Of a stretch of DNA of 64,000 bases, positions 16,961-26,077 are shown piece by piece; position 1 is the first letter of the stretch; the number at the start of each line of letters is the position of its first letter. The position numbers were made by a program, and so were the translations under genes. The notes beneath the pieces were generated by a model, which worked only from the letters and a program-made list of their open reading frames with translations, had not been told where the DNA came from and made no database searches. This stretch comes from Micromonospora narathiwatensis (GTDB lineage Bacteria; Actinomycetota; Actinomycetes; Mycobacteriales; Micromonosporaceae). The stretch is taken from assembly GCF_900089605.1 (NCBI RefSeq), contig NZ_LT594324.1, positions 4,588,001 to 4,652,000 of the forward strand, given 5' to 3'.

Positions 16961-16990
16961 ACTGTAGGCGCCGGGTACGACAGTCGTCAG
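16961..16990 (-). promoter_or_regulatory. putative ung promoter
   Basis: On the minus strand CTGACG (16985-16990) and TACAGT (16961-16966) are 18 bases apart. The -35 hexamer overlaps the tsaE stop codon. Confidence 0.4.
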
Positions 16991-17469
16991 TCGAGGGTGG
17001 CGAGGCGCCGCGCCCAGTCGCCGCCGACCGGCTCGCAGGTGACCACCCGGGTGTTGTCGTCCCGGCGGTCGATGCGGACCCGCAGGTGCGCGTCGACCAG
17101 CTGCTCGACCATCCCCTCGCCCCACTCGACCACGGTGACCGCCTCGTCCACCGAGGCGTCCAGGTCCAGGTCGTCGATCTCGGCACGCGGGTCGGCGGAC
17201 TCCCCCAGCCGGTACGCGTCGGCGTGCACCAGGGCCACCCGCCCGCCCCGGGCCGGATCCGGGCGGTGCACCCGGGCGATCACGAAGGTCGGCGAGGTGA
17301 TGTCGCCGCGTACGCCGAGGCCGGCGCCGATGCCCTGGGTCAGCGCGGTCTTCCCCGCGCCCAGCGGGCCGCTGAGCAGCAGCAGGTCGCCGGCGTGCAG
17401 CACCCGGGCGAGCCGGCGGCCGAACTCGTGGGTGTCGTCGACCGTCTTCAGCTCCACGACGACGGTCAC
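16987..17469 (-). CDS. tsaE: tRNA threonylcarbamoyladenosine biosynthesis ATPase TsaE
   Basis: 160 residues. Small P-loop ATPase that regulates the TsaBD complex. Walker A SGPLGAGKT (33-41), then the characteristic SPTFVIARVH and DAYRL, and VVEWGEG near the C terminus. GTG start overlaps the stop of the upstream hydrolase by 4 bases (GTGA). Confidence 0.93.
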   Translation of the reverse strand: MTVVVELKTVDDTHEFGRRLARVLHAGDLLLLSGPLGAGKTALTQGIGAGLGVRGDITSPTFVIARVHRPDPARGGRVALVHADAYRLGESADPRAEIDDLDLDASVDEAVTVVEWGEGMVEQLVDAHLRVRIDRRDDNTRVVTCEPVGGDWARRLATLD

Positions 17470-18557
17470 AGCTCCTCCAGGAACCCTTCCAACGCCGCGT
17501 TGACCTCGTCGGCGTGCTCCAGCATCAGGACGTGCCCGCTGTCGTGGATCTTCACGAACTCGGCGTGCGGCAGCCGTCGGACGATCTCCTCGGAGTGGTT
17601 CACCGGGGTGATCATGTCCTTGTCCCCCACGATCACCAGCACCGGCGTGCCGGCCAGCGCGGCCAGCGCCGGGAACCGGGAGTGGGTGGCCAGCGTGCGC
17701 AGGTAGCGGGTGACCGTGTCGGCGGAGGTCCGCGAGTTCATCGTCTCGACGTACGACACCAGGGCCGGGCTGGGCTTCCGGGTGCCGAAGCCGTACCTGC
17801 GGGTCAGCAGCCAGGCGACGTTGGACGTCGACTTCCGGGCCTTGTCGATCACCGTGCCGCCGTACCGGGTGGCGTTGCTCATCATGTAGAGCACCGGCGC
17901 GCCGACCCGGCCGAGCAGCGCGGGCGCCACCAGCTTGGTCTCGGCGATCACGCCGCCCGAGGTGGCCATCAGCACGGTGCCGACCACCCGGTCGCCGAAC
18001 AGCTCCGGATACAGCTCGGCCAACGCCATGATCGTCATGCCGCCCATGGAGTGACCGACCAGCACCAGCGGCCCCTCCGGAGCCACCTCGTCGATCACCC
18101 GGCGCAGGGTCCGGCCCAGCGCGGCCAGGTCGTAGTCGCCGGTCTCCAGTTTGCCGGAGCGGCCGTGCCCCGGCTGGTCGTACGCGACGATCCGGTAGTC
18201 GCCGCGCCCGGCGAGCATCTCGCGCTGGAAGTGGAACGTCCCCATGTCCAGGCAGAAGCCGTGCACCAGCACCACGGTCGGGTGCCCCTCGACCGGCCGG
18301 GTCGGCTCGACCACCTCCACGTGGATGTCGGTGCCGTCCGGCATCTCCAGCCGGAACGCCTCGTCGTACCGCTGCTCGTCGAAGACCTCGTGGGCGTACG
18401 GGTCCGCGGGGTCGTGCTTGAGGCGGCGGATCAGGATCCGCTCGCTCACCACGCCCGCGGCGAGCCCGGCGGCGGCGACGCCGACGGCGGCGCCGACCAC
18501 CCCGGCGACCCGGCCGGCGGCGGTGCGCGGCCGGGGGACGCCGAAGCGGTGATTCAC
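17466..18557 (-). CDS. alpha/beta hydrolase, membrane-anchored
   Basis: 363 residues. A hydrophobic helix near the N terminus (VAGVVGAAVGVAAAGLAAGVV) would tether it to the membrane. The hydrolase core shows VLVHGFCLDMGTFHFQ (oxyanion strand), nucleophile elbow LVGHSMGGMT, acid strand VLVIVGDKDMITP, and C-terminal HDSGHVLMLEHAD with the catalytic His. Substrate unknown; esterase or lipase-like. It sits between alr and tsaE with 4-base overlaps on both sides, a stable actinobacterial arrangement, so it is co-transcribed with cell-wall and tRNA-modification genes without an obvious shared pathway. Confidence 0.88.
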   Translation of the reverse strand: MNHRFGVPRPRTAAGRVAGVVGAAVGVAAAGLAAGVVSERILIRRLKHDPADPYAHEVFDEQRYDEAFRLEMPDGTDIHVEVVEPTRPVEGHPTVVLVHGFCLDMGTFHFQREMLAGRGDYRIVAYDQPGHGRSGKLETGDYDLAALGRTLRRVIDEVAPEGPLVLVGHSMGGMTIMALAELYPELFGDRVVGTVLMATSGGVIAETKLVAPALLGRVGAPVLYMMSNATRYGGTVIDKARKSTSNVAWLLTRRYGFGTRKPSPALVSYVETMNSRTSADTVTRYLRTLATHSRFPALAALAGTPVLVIVGDKDMITPVNHSEEIVRRLPHAEFVKIHDSGHVLMLEHADEVNAALEGFLEEL

Positions 18558-19702
18558 GGCCGCGCGCCCCGCACCGGCGACGGCTGCTGTCGCTCGCCGT
18601 CGTAGACGCGGGGCACCCGGACCCCACCGAAGCGGGTCACGATCTCGTAGTTGATCGTGCCGACCGCCTCGGCCCAGTCGTCGGCGGTGGGCTCACCGTC
18701 CGCGCCGCTGCCGAAGAGCGTCGCGACGTCCCCGGCCGCCACCTCGTCGTCGCCGCAGTCCAGCACGAACTGGTCCATGCAGACCCGACCGGAGATGATC
18801 CGCCGTTTCCCGCCGAGCTGCACCGGACCGGTGCTGGAGGCGTGCCGGGGCACCCCGTCGGCGTACCCGAGCGGGACCACGGCCAGGTTGGCCTCCCGTT
18901 CGGTGACGTACGTGTGGCCGTACGACACGCCGGTGCCGGCCGGAACCCGCTTGGTCAACATCACCCGGGCCCGGGCGGTCATCGCCGGACGCAGACCGAA
19001 CCGCTCGCCGGCCACCGGGGAGAGGCCGTAGATGGCCAGACCGGGGCGGACCAGGTCGAAGTGGGCGTCCGGACGGGTCAGCGTGGCGGCCGAGTTGGCC
19101 AGGTGCCGGTAGCGGGGGTGCAGCCCCGCCTTCTCGGCCATGGCCACCCCCTCCTCGAAGACGGCGACCTGCCGGTCGATGGTGGGGTGGCCGGGCGAGT
19201 CCGCGTACGCGAAGTGGCTCCACACCCCGACCACCTCGACCAGGCCGTCGGCCTGGGCCTTCGCGGCGGCCTCCAGCAGGGTGGGCCAGTCGGCGACGGT
19301 CGCCCCGCCGCGTGACAGGCCGGTGTCGATCTTCAGGTGCACCTGGGCCGGGCGGTCCGCCCGGCGGCCCGCCTCGATCAGCTCGTCGAGCTGGGTGAGG
19401 CTGGCGCAGCCCAGGTCGACGCCGACCGCGACCCCCTCGTGCAGCGGCAGCCCGGGGGCGAGCAGCCAGGCCAGCACGGGCACGGTGATCCCCTCCCGGC
19501 GCAGGGTGAGCGCCTCGTCGAGGGTGCAGACCCCGAGCCAGTCCGCGCCGGCGTCGAGCGCGGCGCGGGCGGCCGGAACCATGCCATGGCCGTACCCGTC
19601 GGCCTTCACCACCGCCATCAGCTCGGCGCTGGTGCCCGTCTTGAGCTGGGCCACGTTCTCCCGGATCGCGTCCAGGTCGACGCGCACCTCCGACTGCCAC
19701 AT
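18554..19702 (-). CDS. alr: alanine racemase
   Basis: 382 residues. PLP enzyme converting L- to D-alanine for peptidoglycan. PLP lysine is in VVKADGYGHG (Lys33), the second catalytic residue is the tyrosine of GVSYGHTYVT, and GRVCMDQFVLD is the conserved C-domain motif. First gene of the alr-hydrolase-tsaE run. A leaderless-type -10 lies 6 bases before the ATG. Confidence 0.95.
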   Translation of the reverse strand: MWQSEVRVDLDAIRENVAQLKTGTSAELMAVVKADGYGHGMVPAARAALDAGADWLGVCTLDEALTLRREGITVPVLAWLLAPGLPLHEGVAVGVDLGCASLTQLDELIEAGRRADRPAQVHLKIDTGLSRGGATVADWPTLLEAAAKAQADGLVEVVGVWSHFAYADSPGHPTIDRQVAVFEEGVAMAEKAGLHPRYRHLANSAATLTRPDAHFDLVRPGLAIYGLSPVAGERFGLRPAMTARARVMLTKRVPAGTGVSYGHTYVTEREANLAVVPLGYADGVPRHASSTGPVQLGGKRRIISGRVCMDQFVLDCGDDEVAAGDVATLFGSGADGEPTADDWAEAVGTINYEIVTRFGGVRVPRVYDGERQQPSPVRGARP

Positions 19703-19708
19703 GACCCC

Positions 19709-19714
19709 AGCCTA
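19709..19714 (-). promoter_or_regulatory. -10 element of a leaderless alr promoter
   Basis: TAGGCT on the minus strand ends 6 bases before the alr ATG; no Shine-Dalgarno is present. Confidence 0.5.
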
Positions 19715-19794
19715 CTTCCGCCGCTGATCACCACGGCCGGGAGCCGTGCGTTCCGCCCACCGTTGGCGCGGGGCGACGGGCCTGGCCACCCCCG

Positions 19795-21264
19795 TCAGCC
19801 CAGGCGGGCCAGCACCGGACGGAGGGCGGCCGCCACGTCGGGGGCGGTCACCGGGCCGCCCCGGGCCGCCTCCCGACCGGCCAGCCCGTGCAGGTACGCC
19901 GCCGCGGCGGCTGCCCGCTCGGCCGGCAGCCCGGCGGCGAGCAGCGAGCCGAGCAGCCCGGCCAGCACGTCGCCGGTGCCCCCGGTGGCCAGCACGGCGG
20001 TGCCGGTCGGGTTGACGTACGCCCGGCCGTCCGGGGTGCCGATGATCGTTCGGTCGCCCTTGAGCAGCACCACCGCGTTCATCCAGGCGGCCAGCCGCAG
20101 CGCGGCCCCCACCCGGTCCGTGCCCGGGGTCTCCCCGCAGAGCCGGGCGTACTCCCGGTCGTGCGGGGTCACCACGATCGGCGCGTCCCGGCCGCGCAGC
20201 CGGTCGGCCATCTTGCCGTCGACCAGCAGGGTGAGCGCGTCGGCGTCGAGCACCACCGGCACCGGGGCGCTGAGCACCGCGCGCAGCTCGATGGCGGACT
20301 CCTCGCCGGTGCCCAGCCCCGAGCCGCAGACCCAGGCCTGCACCCGGCCGGTGTCGGCGACCCGGCCGGTGGCGATCACCGACGGGTGCTGGTGCAGCAC
20401 CTCGGCACGGGCGCTGCCCGCGTACCGGACCATGCCGGTCGGGCCGGCCAGCGCGCCTTCGACCGAGAGCACGGCGGCACCCGGGTACGTGGCCGAGCCG
20501 GTCGCCACCCCCACCACGCCCCGGCTGTACTTCTCCGCGGTCGGGCCCGGCCGGGGCAACCAGTCGACCACGTCCGACCACTCGGTGACGCGCAGCGCCG
20601 GGGTGCCGCGCAGCCACGGTTCCAGCCCGATGTCGACCAGCTCGACGTGTCCGGCGAGCGCGGCGGCCGGGCCGACCATCAGGGCCGGCTTCAGCGCCCC
20701 GAAGGCGACCGTCACGTCGGCGCGTACCGCGCAGGGCCGGCCGGCGGCGGTCAGCGGCACGTGTCCGGTGTCCACCGCCACGCCGCTCGGCACGTCCACC
20801 GCCACCACGGTGGCCCGGGTACCGTCCCGCCCGCAGCGCTCGGCCAGGCTCGCGGCGAGCTGATCGGCGGTCTCCCGCAGCCCGCCGGTGCCGCCGATCC
20901 CGACGATGCCGTCGAGCACCAGGTCCACCGGGGCCGGGGGCCGGTCGACGAGGCGCCCGCCGGCGGCCCGCAGCGCGGCCAGCCCCTCGGCGTGCGCCCG
21001 GCCGGGGGTGAGCAGCAGGGCGGACACCGTCGCGCCCCGCCGGGCCAGCCGCGCGCCCGCGTACAGGGTGTCGCCGCCGTTGTCGCCGGAGCCGACCAGC
21101 AGCAGCACCCGGGCGCCGTAGACACCGCCCCGGTCGGCGAGCAGCAGCGCACAGCGGCGGGCCAGGCCGGCGGCGGCCCGCTGCATCAGCGTCCCGGGCG
21201 GAAGGGTGGCCATCAGGCCGGCCTCCGCCGCGCGTACGTCCGCGACCCGCCACACCGGTCTCAT
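19795..21264 (-). CDS. nnr: bifunctional NAD(P)HX epimerase / ADP-dependent NAD(P)HX dehydratase
   Basis: 489 residues. Repairs hydrated NAD(P)H: the N-terminal ~210 residues are the YjeF_N epimerase (VLLLVGSGDNGGDTLYAG, LDGIVGIGGTGGL), and the C-terminal ~270 the dehydratase, a ribokinase-like fold with LDADALTLL, VVTPHDREYARL, VLLKGDRTIIG and the ATP/ADP motif ATGGTGDVLAGLLG. The fused form is the standard bacterial one. ATG at 21264 fits the epimerase N terminus (MRPVWRVADVRAAE). Follows acpS by 55 bases on the same strand. Confidence 0.92.
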   Translation of the reverse strand: MRPVWRVADVRAAEAGLMATLPPGTLMQRAAAGLARRCALLLADRGGVYGARVLLLVGSGDNGGDTLYAGARLARRGATVSALLLTPGRAHAEGLAALRAAGGRLVDRPPAPVDLVLDGIVGIGGTGGLRETADQLAASLAERCGRDGTRATVVAVDVPSGVAVDTGHVPLTAAGRPCAVRADVTVAFGALKPALMVGPAAALAGHVELVDIGLEPWLRGTPALRVTEWSDVVDWLPRPGPTAEKYSRGVVGVATGSATYPGAAVLSVEGALAGPTGMVRYAGSARAEVLHQHPSVIATGRVADTGRVQAWVCGSGLGTGEESAIELRAVLSAPVPVVLDADALTLLVDGKMADRLRGRDAPIVVTPHDREYARLCGETPGTDRVGAALRLAAWMNAVVLLKGDRTIIGTPDGRAYVNPTGTAVLATGGTGDVLAGLLGSLLAAGLPAERAAAAAAYLHGLAGREAARGGPVTAPDVAAALRPVLARLG

Positions 21265-21319
21265 GCCACCCCGTCCCGTCCGTTCGTCGTGGGCGGGCCG
21301 GCCGGCCCGCCCGGTCAGC

Positions 21320-21688
21320 TCAGCGTTCCGCGACCACCATCGCCGACGCGATGCCGCCGTCGTGCGACAACGACAGGTGCCAGCGGTTGATCCCACGTTC
21401 GGCCGCGGCGGCGGCCACCGTGCCGGAGACGGTCAGCCAGGGTCGGCCGTCCGGATCCGGCACGATCTCGCAGTCGTGCCAGCTCAGCCCGGCCGGCGCG
21501 CCGAGCGCCTTGGCCACCGCCTCCTTCGCCGCGAAACGGGCGGCCAGGGACTCGGGCGAGCGCGGGTTGCCCGAGCGGGTGAACCGCTCGGCCTCGGTGA
21601 AGAGGCGGTCGGCGAGCAGCGGCGTGCGCGCCAGGGCCCGGGCGAACCGGTCCACCAGCACGACGTCGGTGCCGACAGCCACGATCAC
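21320..21688 (-). CDS. acpS: holo-[acyl-carrier-protein] synthase
   Basis: 122 residues. Transfers 4'-phosphopantetheine from CoA to acyl carrier proteins; needed for fatty acid and polyketide synthesis. Mg-binding start [13 protein letters not shown], and the signature [16 protein letters not shown] start at 21688 with TAGGGT 6 bases upstream. Lies between glmS and nnr, as in many actinobacteria, but here an opposite-strand type VII pair intervenes. Confidence 0.94.
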   Translation of the reverse strand: MIVAVGTDVVLVDRFARALARTPLLADRLFTEAERFTRSGNPRSPESLAARFAAKEAVAKALGAPAGLSWHDCEIVPDPDGRPWLTVSGTVAAAAAERGINRWHLSLSHDGGIASAMVVAER

Positions 21689-21694
21689 GAACTC

Positions 21695-21700
21695 ACCCTA
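21695..21700 (-). promoter_or_regulatory. -10 element of a leaderless acpS promoter
   Basis: TAGGGT on the minus strand ends 6 bases before the acpS GTG; no Shine-Dalgarno. Confidence 0.5.
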
Positions 21701-21916
21701 CCGACGGTTCCGGGCGGAGATTAGCCGCCGGCTGCGCGGTGGACAACGCCTGTGGACAACCACGGGTACGACGACCGCCGGTTGTCCACAGGGCCGGTGC
21801 CGGCTGCCAGCAGTCACCTAGCGTCCCGGTTGCCCGATCCGCCCGGCGCTCCGGCGCGGGCCTCCGTTCGCTGCCGGCATCAGCCGTCGGCGGCCTGCGC
21901 CAGGGGGGAGACACCG

Positions 21917-22213
21917 ATGACCGAGGAGCCGTTCGCCGTCGAGCCGGAGCTGCTGCGCGGGGTCGCACGGGGGCTGGGCGACGACGCGTACCGGCTGGCG
22001 CGGTCGCTGGCCGGCGTTCCCGGGCTGGCGGTGCCGGCCGACGGCTGGTGTGCCGGGGTGGCGCTGGCCGAGCTGGAGGCGGCGACGCACCGCTGGTGCG
22101 GAGCGCTCGCCGCCCGGGTGGCGACCACCGCCGAGGCGGTCCGGGCCGCCGCCGACGGCTACGAGGCGGCCGACGGGCGGGCCGCCCGACGGCTGACCGG
22201 GATACCGCGATGA
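21917..22213 (+). CDS. small helical protein, type VII secretion target-like
   Basis: 98 residues, all-helical and signal-free. The pattern PELLRGVARGLGDDAYRLARSL, a short turn around a Trp-containing motif (ADGWCAG), then a second long helix (TTAEAVRAAADGYEAAD) is that of EspC-type ESX substrates or chaperones. GGGGGGAG lies 6 bases before the ATG. Its stop overlaps the start of the DUF1023 hydrolase (ATGA), so the two are translated together and probably interact. Confidence 0.6.
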   Translation: MTEEPFAVEPELLRGVARGLGDDAYRLARSLAGVPGLAVPADGWCAGVALAELEAATHRWCGALAARVATTAEAVRAAADGYEAADGRAARRLTGIPR

Positions 22214-23838
22214 GCGGCGCCCGAGCGGGCACCCCCGGCACGACGGCCGGCTACGCCCAGCTCTGGGCGGCGGATCCGGGTGCCTGGGTCGCGGCCGGGG
22301 TGGCCTGGCGCGGGCTCGCCGGTCCGATCCGGCGACGGGCCGACGGGCTCGACGCCCGGGTCGCCGCCCTTCGTCCCGGCTGGTCCGGTTCCGCCGCCAC
22401 CGCCGCCCGGGCGCAGGTAGGTGGGCTGCGCGACGCGCTGACCGACGTGCTGCCCGCGCTGATCGAGGTCGACCAGGTGCTCGCCGAGTTCGCCACCCGG
22501 CTGGGCGCGGCGAAGGCCCGGCTCGGCGCCGCGGTGGCGCACGCCGCCGCGGGGGGTCTCCTGGTGGACCGGGCGGGGGCGGTTCGGCCCGATCCGGCCC
22601 ACCCCCGTCCCGCCGACCGGCTCGGGCCGGCGCTGACCCAGGTGGCGGCCGAGATACGCGGCGCGCTGGCGCTGGCCGGCGCGGCCGACCGGGAGGCCGC
22701 CGCCAGGCTCGGCGAGTTGACCACGGCGGCGGTCACCGGCTGGGTGAGCGTCCCGCCCGCCGGGCGGCCGTCGCCCGGTACCGGCCCGGCCGAGGTCGGC
22801 CGCTGGTGGGCCGGGCTCACCCCGGCCCAGCGCCGCTGGCTGATCGGGCACGAGCCGGCCCTGGTCGGCCGACTCGACGGGGTGCCGGTGGCGGCCCGGG
22901 ACCAGGCCAACCGGCTGCTGCTGGCCACGCGACGTGAGGAGCTGGCGACCCGACTCCGACGGTTGCTGAAGCCGCTGCCGCCGGGGCCGCCCGAGCTGGC
23001 CCGGGTGCTCCGGCTCGCCCGGGTGGAGGCGGCCCTGCGCGGCCTCGACACGCTGGGCCGGCGGCTGGCCGCGCCGGGGGTGCCCCGGGCCTATCTGGTC
23101 GGGCTGGATCCCGGCGGGGACGGGCGCACGGTGGTGGCGCTGGGCAACCCTGACCGGGCCGGCGCGGTGCTGACGTACGTCCCGGGGATGACCGCGGACC
23201 TCGCCGACGCGCCGGGCGAGCTGGGCCGGGCCGCCCGGGTGCTGGAGCGCTGCGCGGCGCTCGGGCCGGGCGAGGAGACGGCGGCGGTGCTCTGGCTGGA
23301 CTACGACGCGCCGGACTTCCTGCCCGAGGCGGCCCGCTCCCGCCAGGCCGAGGACGCCGGGCCGGCGCTGCACCGGTTCCAGGAGGGTCTGCGGGCCTCG
23401 CACGAGGGTCCGCCCGCCCGGCAGACCGTGCTCGGCCACAGCTACGGCTCGCTGGTGGTCGGCACCACGGCCCGCGACCACGGACTGAGCGCCGACGCGC
23501 TGGTCTTCGTCGGCTCCCCCGGTGTGGGCGTCGAGCACGCGGGCGAGCTGCGGGTGCCGCCCGGGCAGGTCTGGGCCAGCACCGCGCCGGACGACGTGAT
23601 CCGGCTGGCCCGGCCACCGGAGGAGCTGGCCCGCCGGGCGGTCCTGGCCGGTACGCCACTCGGTCCGGCGGCGGCGATGCTGGACGGGCGCGACCACGAG
23701 CTGTGGTTCGGGCGCGACCCGAGCGACCCGGGCTTCGGCGGGCGACGCTTCCCCAGCGGCCGGTACGGCCACACCGGCTACTGGGAACCGGGCAACCCGG
23801 CGCTGGACGGCATGGCCCGGATCGTGCTGGGCCGATGA
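22210..23838 (+). CDS. DUF1023 alpha/beta hydrolase with WXG-like helical N-terminal domain
   Basis: 542 residues. Residues ~1-240 are helical and resemble ESX-substrate domains (ARVAALRPGWSGSAATAARAQ). Residues ~320-542 are a DUF1023 hydrolase: nucleophile elbow LGHSYGSLV (Ser411), acid candidates Asp461/Asp462 in TAPDDVIR, and His521 in RYGHTGYW. The start YLVGLDPGGDGRTVVALG followed by YVPGM is typical. No signal peptide; export by a type VII machine with the overlapping upstream partner is a reasonable inference. Lipase/esterase activity is likely, substrate unknown. Ends at a convergent terminator shared with glmS. Confidence 0.8.
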   Translation: MSGARAGTPGTTAGYAQLWAADPGAWVAAGVAWRGLAGPIRRRADGLDARVAALRPGWSGSAATAARAQVGGLRDALTDVLPALIEVDQVLAEFATRLGAAKARLGAAVAHAAAGGLLVDRAGAVRPDPAHPRPADRLGPALTQVAAEIRGALALAGAADREAAARLGELTTAAVTGWVSVPPAGRPSPGTGPAEVGRWWAGLTPAQRRWLIGHEPALVGRLDGVPVAARDQANRLLLATRREELATRLRRLLKPLPPGPPELARVLRLARVEAALRGLDTLGRRLAAPGVPRAYLVGLDPGGDGRTVVALGNPDRAGAVLTYVPGMTADLADAPGELGRAARVLERCAALGPGEETAAVLWLDYDAPDFLPEAARSRQAEDAGPALHRFQEGLRASHEGPPARQTVLGHSYGSLVVGTTARDHGLSADALVFVGSPGVGVEHAGELRVPPGQVWASTAPDDVIRLARPPEELARRAVLAGTPLGPAAAMLDGRDHELWFGRDPSDPGFGGRRFPSGRYGHTGYWEPGNPALDGMARIVLGR

Positions 23839-23857
23839 GCGCGGCGGGTGGGGAGAC

Positions 23858-23895
23858 GACCCGGCCCCTCCACCGTCGGGCGGAGGGGCCGGGTC
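23858..23895. terminator. bidirectional terminator between DUF1023 gene and glmS
   Basis: Arms 23858-23871 and 23882-23895 are exactly complementary (14 bp, GACCCGGCCCCTCC). It sits midway in the 65-base gap between two convergent stops. Confidence 0.75.
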
Positions 23896-23903
23896 GGGTC
23901 GGG

Positions 23904-25817
23904 CTACTCGACGGTGACCGACTTGGCCAGGTTGCGCGGCTGGTCGACGTCGTGCCCACGGCCGGCGGCGATCTCGGCGGCCAGCACCTGGAGCGGCACC
24001 GTGGTCACCAGCGGCGCCAGCAGCGTGGGCGTACGCGGCACGTAGATCAGGTGGTCGGCGTAGCGGACGACGGCCTCGTCCCCCTCCTCCGCGATCACGA
24101 TGGTGCGGGCGCCCCGGGCCCGCACCTCCTGGATGTTGGAGACGACCTTGTCGTGCAGCATGCCCCGGCCGATCGGCGACGGCACGATGCAGATCACCGG
24201 GGTGCCCTTGTCGATCAGCGCGATCGGGCCGTGCTTCAGCTCGCCGGCGGCGAAGCCCTCGGCGTGCATGTACGCCAGCTCCTTGAGCTTCAGCGCGCCC
24301 TCCAGCGCCACCGGGTAGCCGACGTGCCGGCCGATGAAGAGCACGGTCGGTTCCGACTTCAGCTCGCGGGCGAGTTCGCGGACCGGCTCGATCCGGTCGA
24401 GCAGCTCGCGCAGCTTGCCCGGCATTTCCTGGAGCTGGGCGACGACCGCGCCCACCTCGTCGGCGAACTTGATCCCGCGCACCTGGGCCAGGTGCAGGCC
24501 GATCAGATAGCAGGCGACGAGCTGGGTGAGGAACGCCTTGGTGGAGGCGACCGCGATCTCCGGGCCACCGTGGGTGTAGAGCACGGCGTCGGACTCGCGC
24601 GGGATGGTGGATCCGTTGGTGTTGCAGATGGCCAGCACCCGAGCCTTCTGCTCCTTGGCGTGGCGCAGGGCCATCAGGGTGTCCATGGTCTCGCCGGACT
24701 GCGAGATCACCACGATCAGCGTGGAGCGGTCCAGCACCGGGTCGCGGTAGCGGAACTCGCTGGCCAGCTCCACCTCGCAGGGGATCCGGGTCCAGTGCTC
24801 GATGGCGTACTTGGCGACCAGGCCGGAGTGGTACGCCGTGCCGCAGGCGACGATGAAGATCTTGTCGACGTCGCGCAGGTCCTGCTCGCTGAGGCGGACC
24901 TCGTCGAGGGCGATCTCACCGGTCTCGGTGAGCCGGCCGAGCAGCGTGTCGGCGATCGCCTGCGGCTGCTCCTCGATCTCCTTGAGCATGAACCAGTCGT
25001 AGCCGCCCTTCTCCGCGGCCGAGGAGTCCCAGTCGATGTGGAAGTCCTTGCCGGTGGCGGTCTGGCCGGCGAAGTCGGTGATCTCGATGTTGTCCGGGGT
25101 GATCAGGACGATCTGGTCCTGGCCCAGCTCGACCGCGTCGCGGGTGTGCTCGATGAACGCGGCCACGTCGCTGGCCAGGTAGTTCTCGCCGTCCCCGCGA
25201 CCGACCACCAGGGGCGAGTTGCGCCGGGCGCCGACCACCGCGCCGGGGATCCCGGCGTCGACGGCGAGCAGCGTGAAGGCGCCCTCCAGCCGCTGGCAGA
25301 CCAGCCGCATGGCGGAGGCGAGCAGCTGCGGGCTGTCGACCTCACCGGCCGCGCGCAGGCCGGCCAGCGCGCGGGCGAGCAGGTGCGCGGCGCACTCGGT
25401 GTCGGTGTCGCTGGCGAACTCGACGCCGTCGTCCTCCAGCTCGGCGCGGAGCTTGGCGAAGTTCTCGATGATGCCGTTGTGGATCACCGCGACCCGGCCG
25501 TCGGGGGACAGGTGCGGGTGGGCGTTGCGGTCGGTCGGCCCGCCGTGGGTGGCCCACCGGGTGTGGCCGATGCCGGTGGTGCCGTCGCCGATGCCGATCG
25601 GGCTGGCGGCGCAGGAGTCCGGGTCGCTGGCGGCCCGCTCGGCGAGGACCTTCTCCAGGTTGGCCAGCTTGCCGGCCTTCTTCTCGATCAGCAGCTCGTC
25701 GTCGCAGACGACGGCCACGCCGGCCGAGTCGTAGCCCCGGTACTCCAGCCGCCGCAGTCCGTCGAGCACGATGCCGAGTGCCGGGCGCGCGCCGGCGTAA
25801 CCCACGATTCCACACAT
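23904..25817 (-). CDS. glmS: glutamine-fructose-6-phosphate aminotransferase (isomerizing)
   Basis: 637 residues. Makes glucosamine-6-phosphate from fructose-6-P and glutamine, first step to UDP-GlcNAc. N-terminal nucleophile Cys2 (MCGIVGYAG), glutaminase motifs RRLEYRGYDSAG, TRWATHGG and HNGIIEN, then two SIS domains with the sugar-phosphate motif SQSGET and the C-terminal PRNLAKSVTVE. Length and both domains are complete. Leaderless-type start. Its pathway partner glmM lies about 3.6 kb upstream on the same strand. Confidence 0.97.
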   Translation of the reverse strand: MCGIVGYAGARPALGIVLDGLRRLEYRGYDSAGVAVVCDDELLIEKKAGKLANLEKVLAERAASDPDSCAASPIGIGDGTTGIGHTRWATHGGPTDRNAHPHLSPDGRVAVIHNGIIENFAKLRAELEDDGVEFASDTDTECAAHLLARALAGLRAAGEVDSPQLLASAMRLVCQRLEGAFTLLAVDAGIPGAVVGARRNSPLVVGRGDGENYLASDVAAFIEHTRDAVELGQDQIVLITPDNIEITDFAGQTATGKDFHIDWDSSAAEKGGYDWFMLKEIEEQPQAIADTLLGRLTETGEIALDEVRLSEQDLRDVDKIFIVACGTAYHSGLVAKYAIEHWTRIPCEVELASEFRYRDPVLDRSTLIVVISQSGETMDTLMALRHAKEQKARVLAICNTNGSTIPRESDAVLYTHGGPEIAVASTKAFLTQLVACYLIGLHLAQVRGIKFADEVGAVVAQLQEMPGKLRELLDRIEPVRELARELKSEPTVLFIGRHVGYPVALEGALKLKELAYMHAEGFAAGELKHGPIALIDKGTPVICIVPSPIGRGMLHDKVVSNIQEVRARGARTIVIAEEGDEAVVRYADHLIYVPRTPTLLAPLVTTVPLQVLAAEIAAGRGHDVDQPRNLAKSVTVE

Positions 25818-25824
25818 GGTCCGC

Positions 25825-25830
25825 AGCCTA
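25825..25830 (-). promoter_or_regulatory. -10 element of a leaderless glmS promoter
   Basis: TAGGCT on the minus strand ends 7 bases before the glmS ATG. No glmS ribozyme or other leader is possible if transcription starts at the ATG. The rest of the 260-base gap to 26077 shows no further clear signal. Confidence 0.5.
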
Positions 25831-26077
25831 ACCCAGTTTCGCTCACCACGGGTGCTCGGAAGCCGGGTAAACGATCACTGAATTTGAGCGAACAGGTGGA
25901 CGGAGTGCGCGGATCGGATAAACCTCCCAAGGCGGGCGGCAGTGCGTACGGCACGGAGCGCGCCGGACGAGCCACCGTCCCTTACATTGAGGTCCCTGGT
26001 CCGACCGGCCGCCCGACGCCGGACGCGCCCATCCCTCTCGCGGTCGTCTCCGCGCCCGTCCCCTGCGAGCTGAGCTG

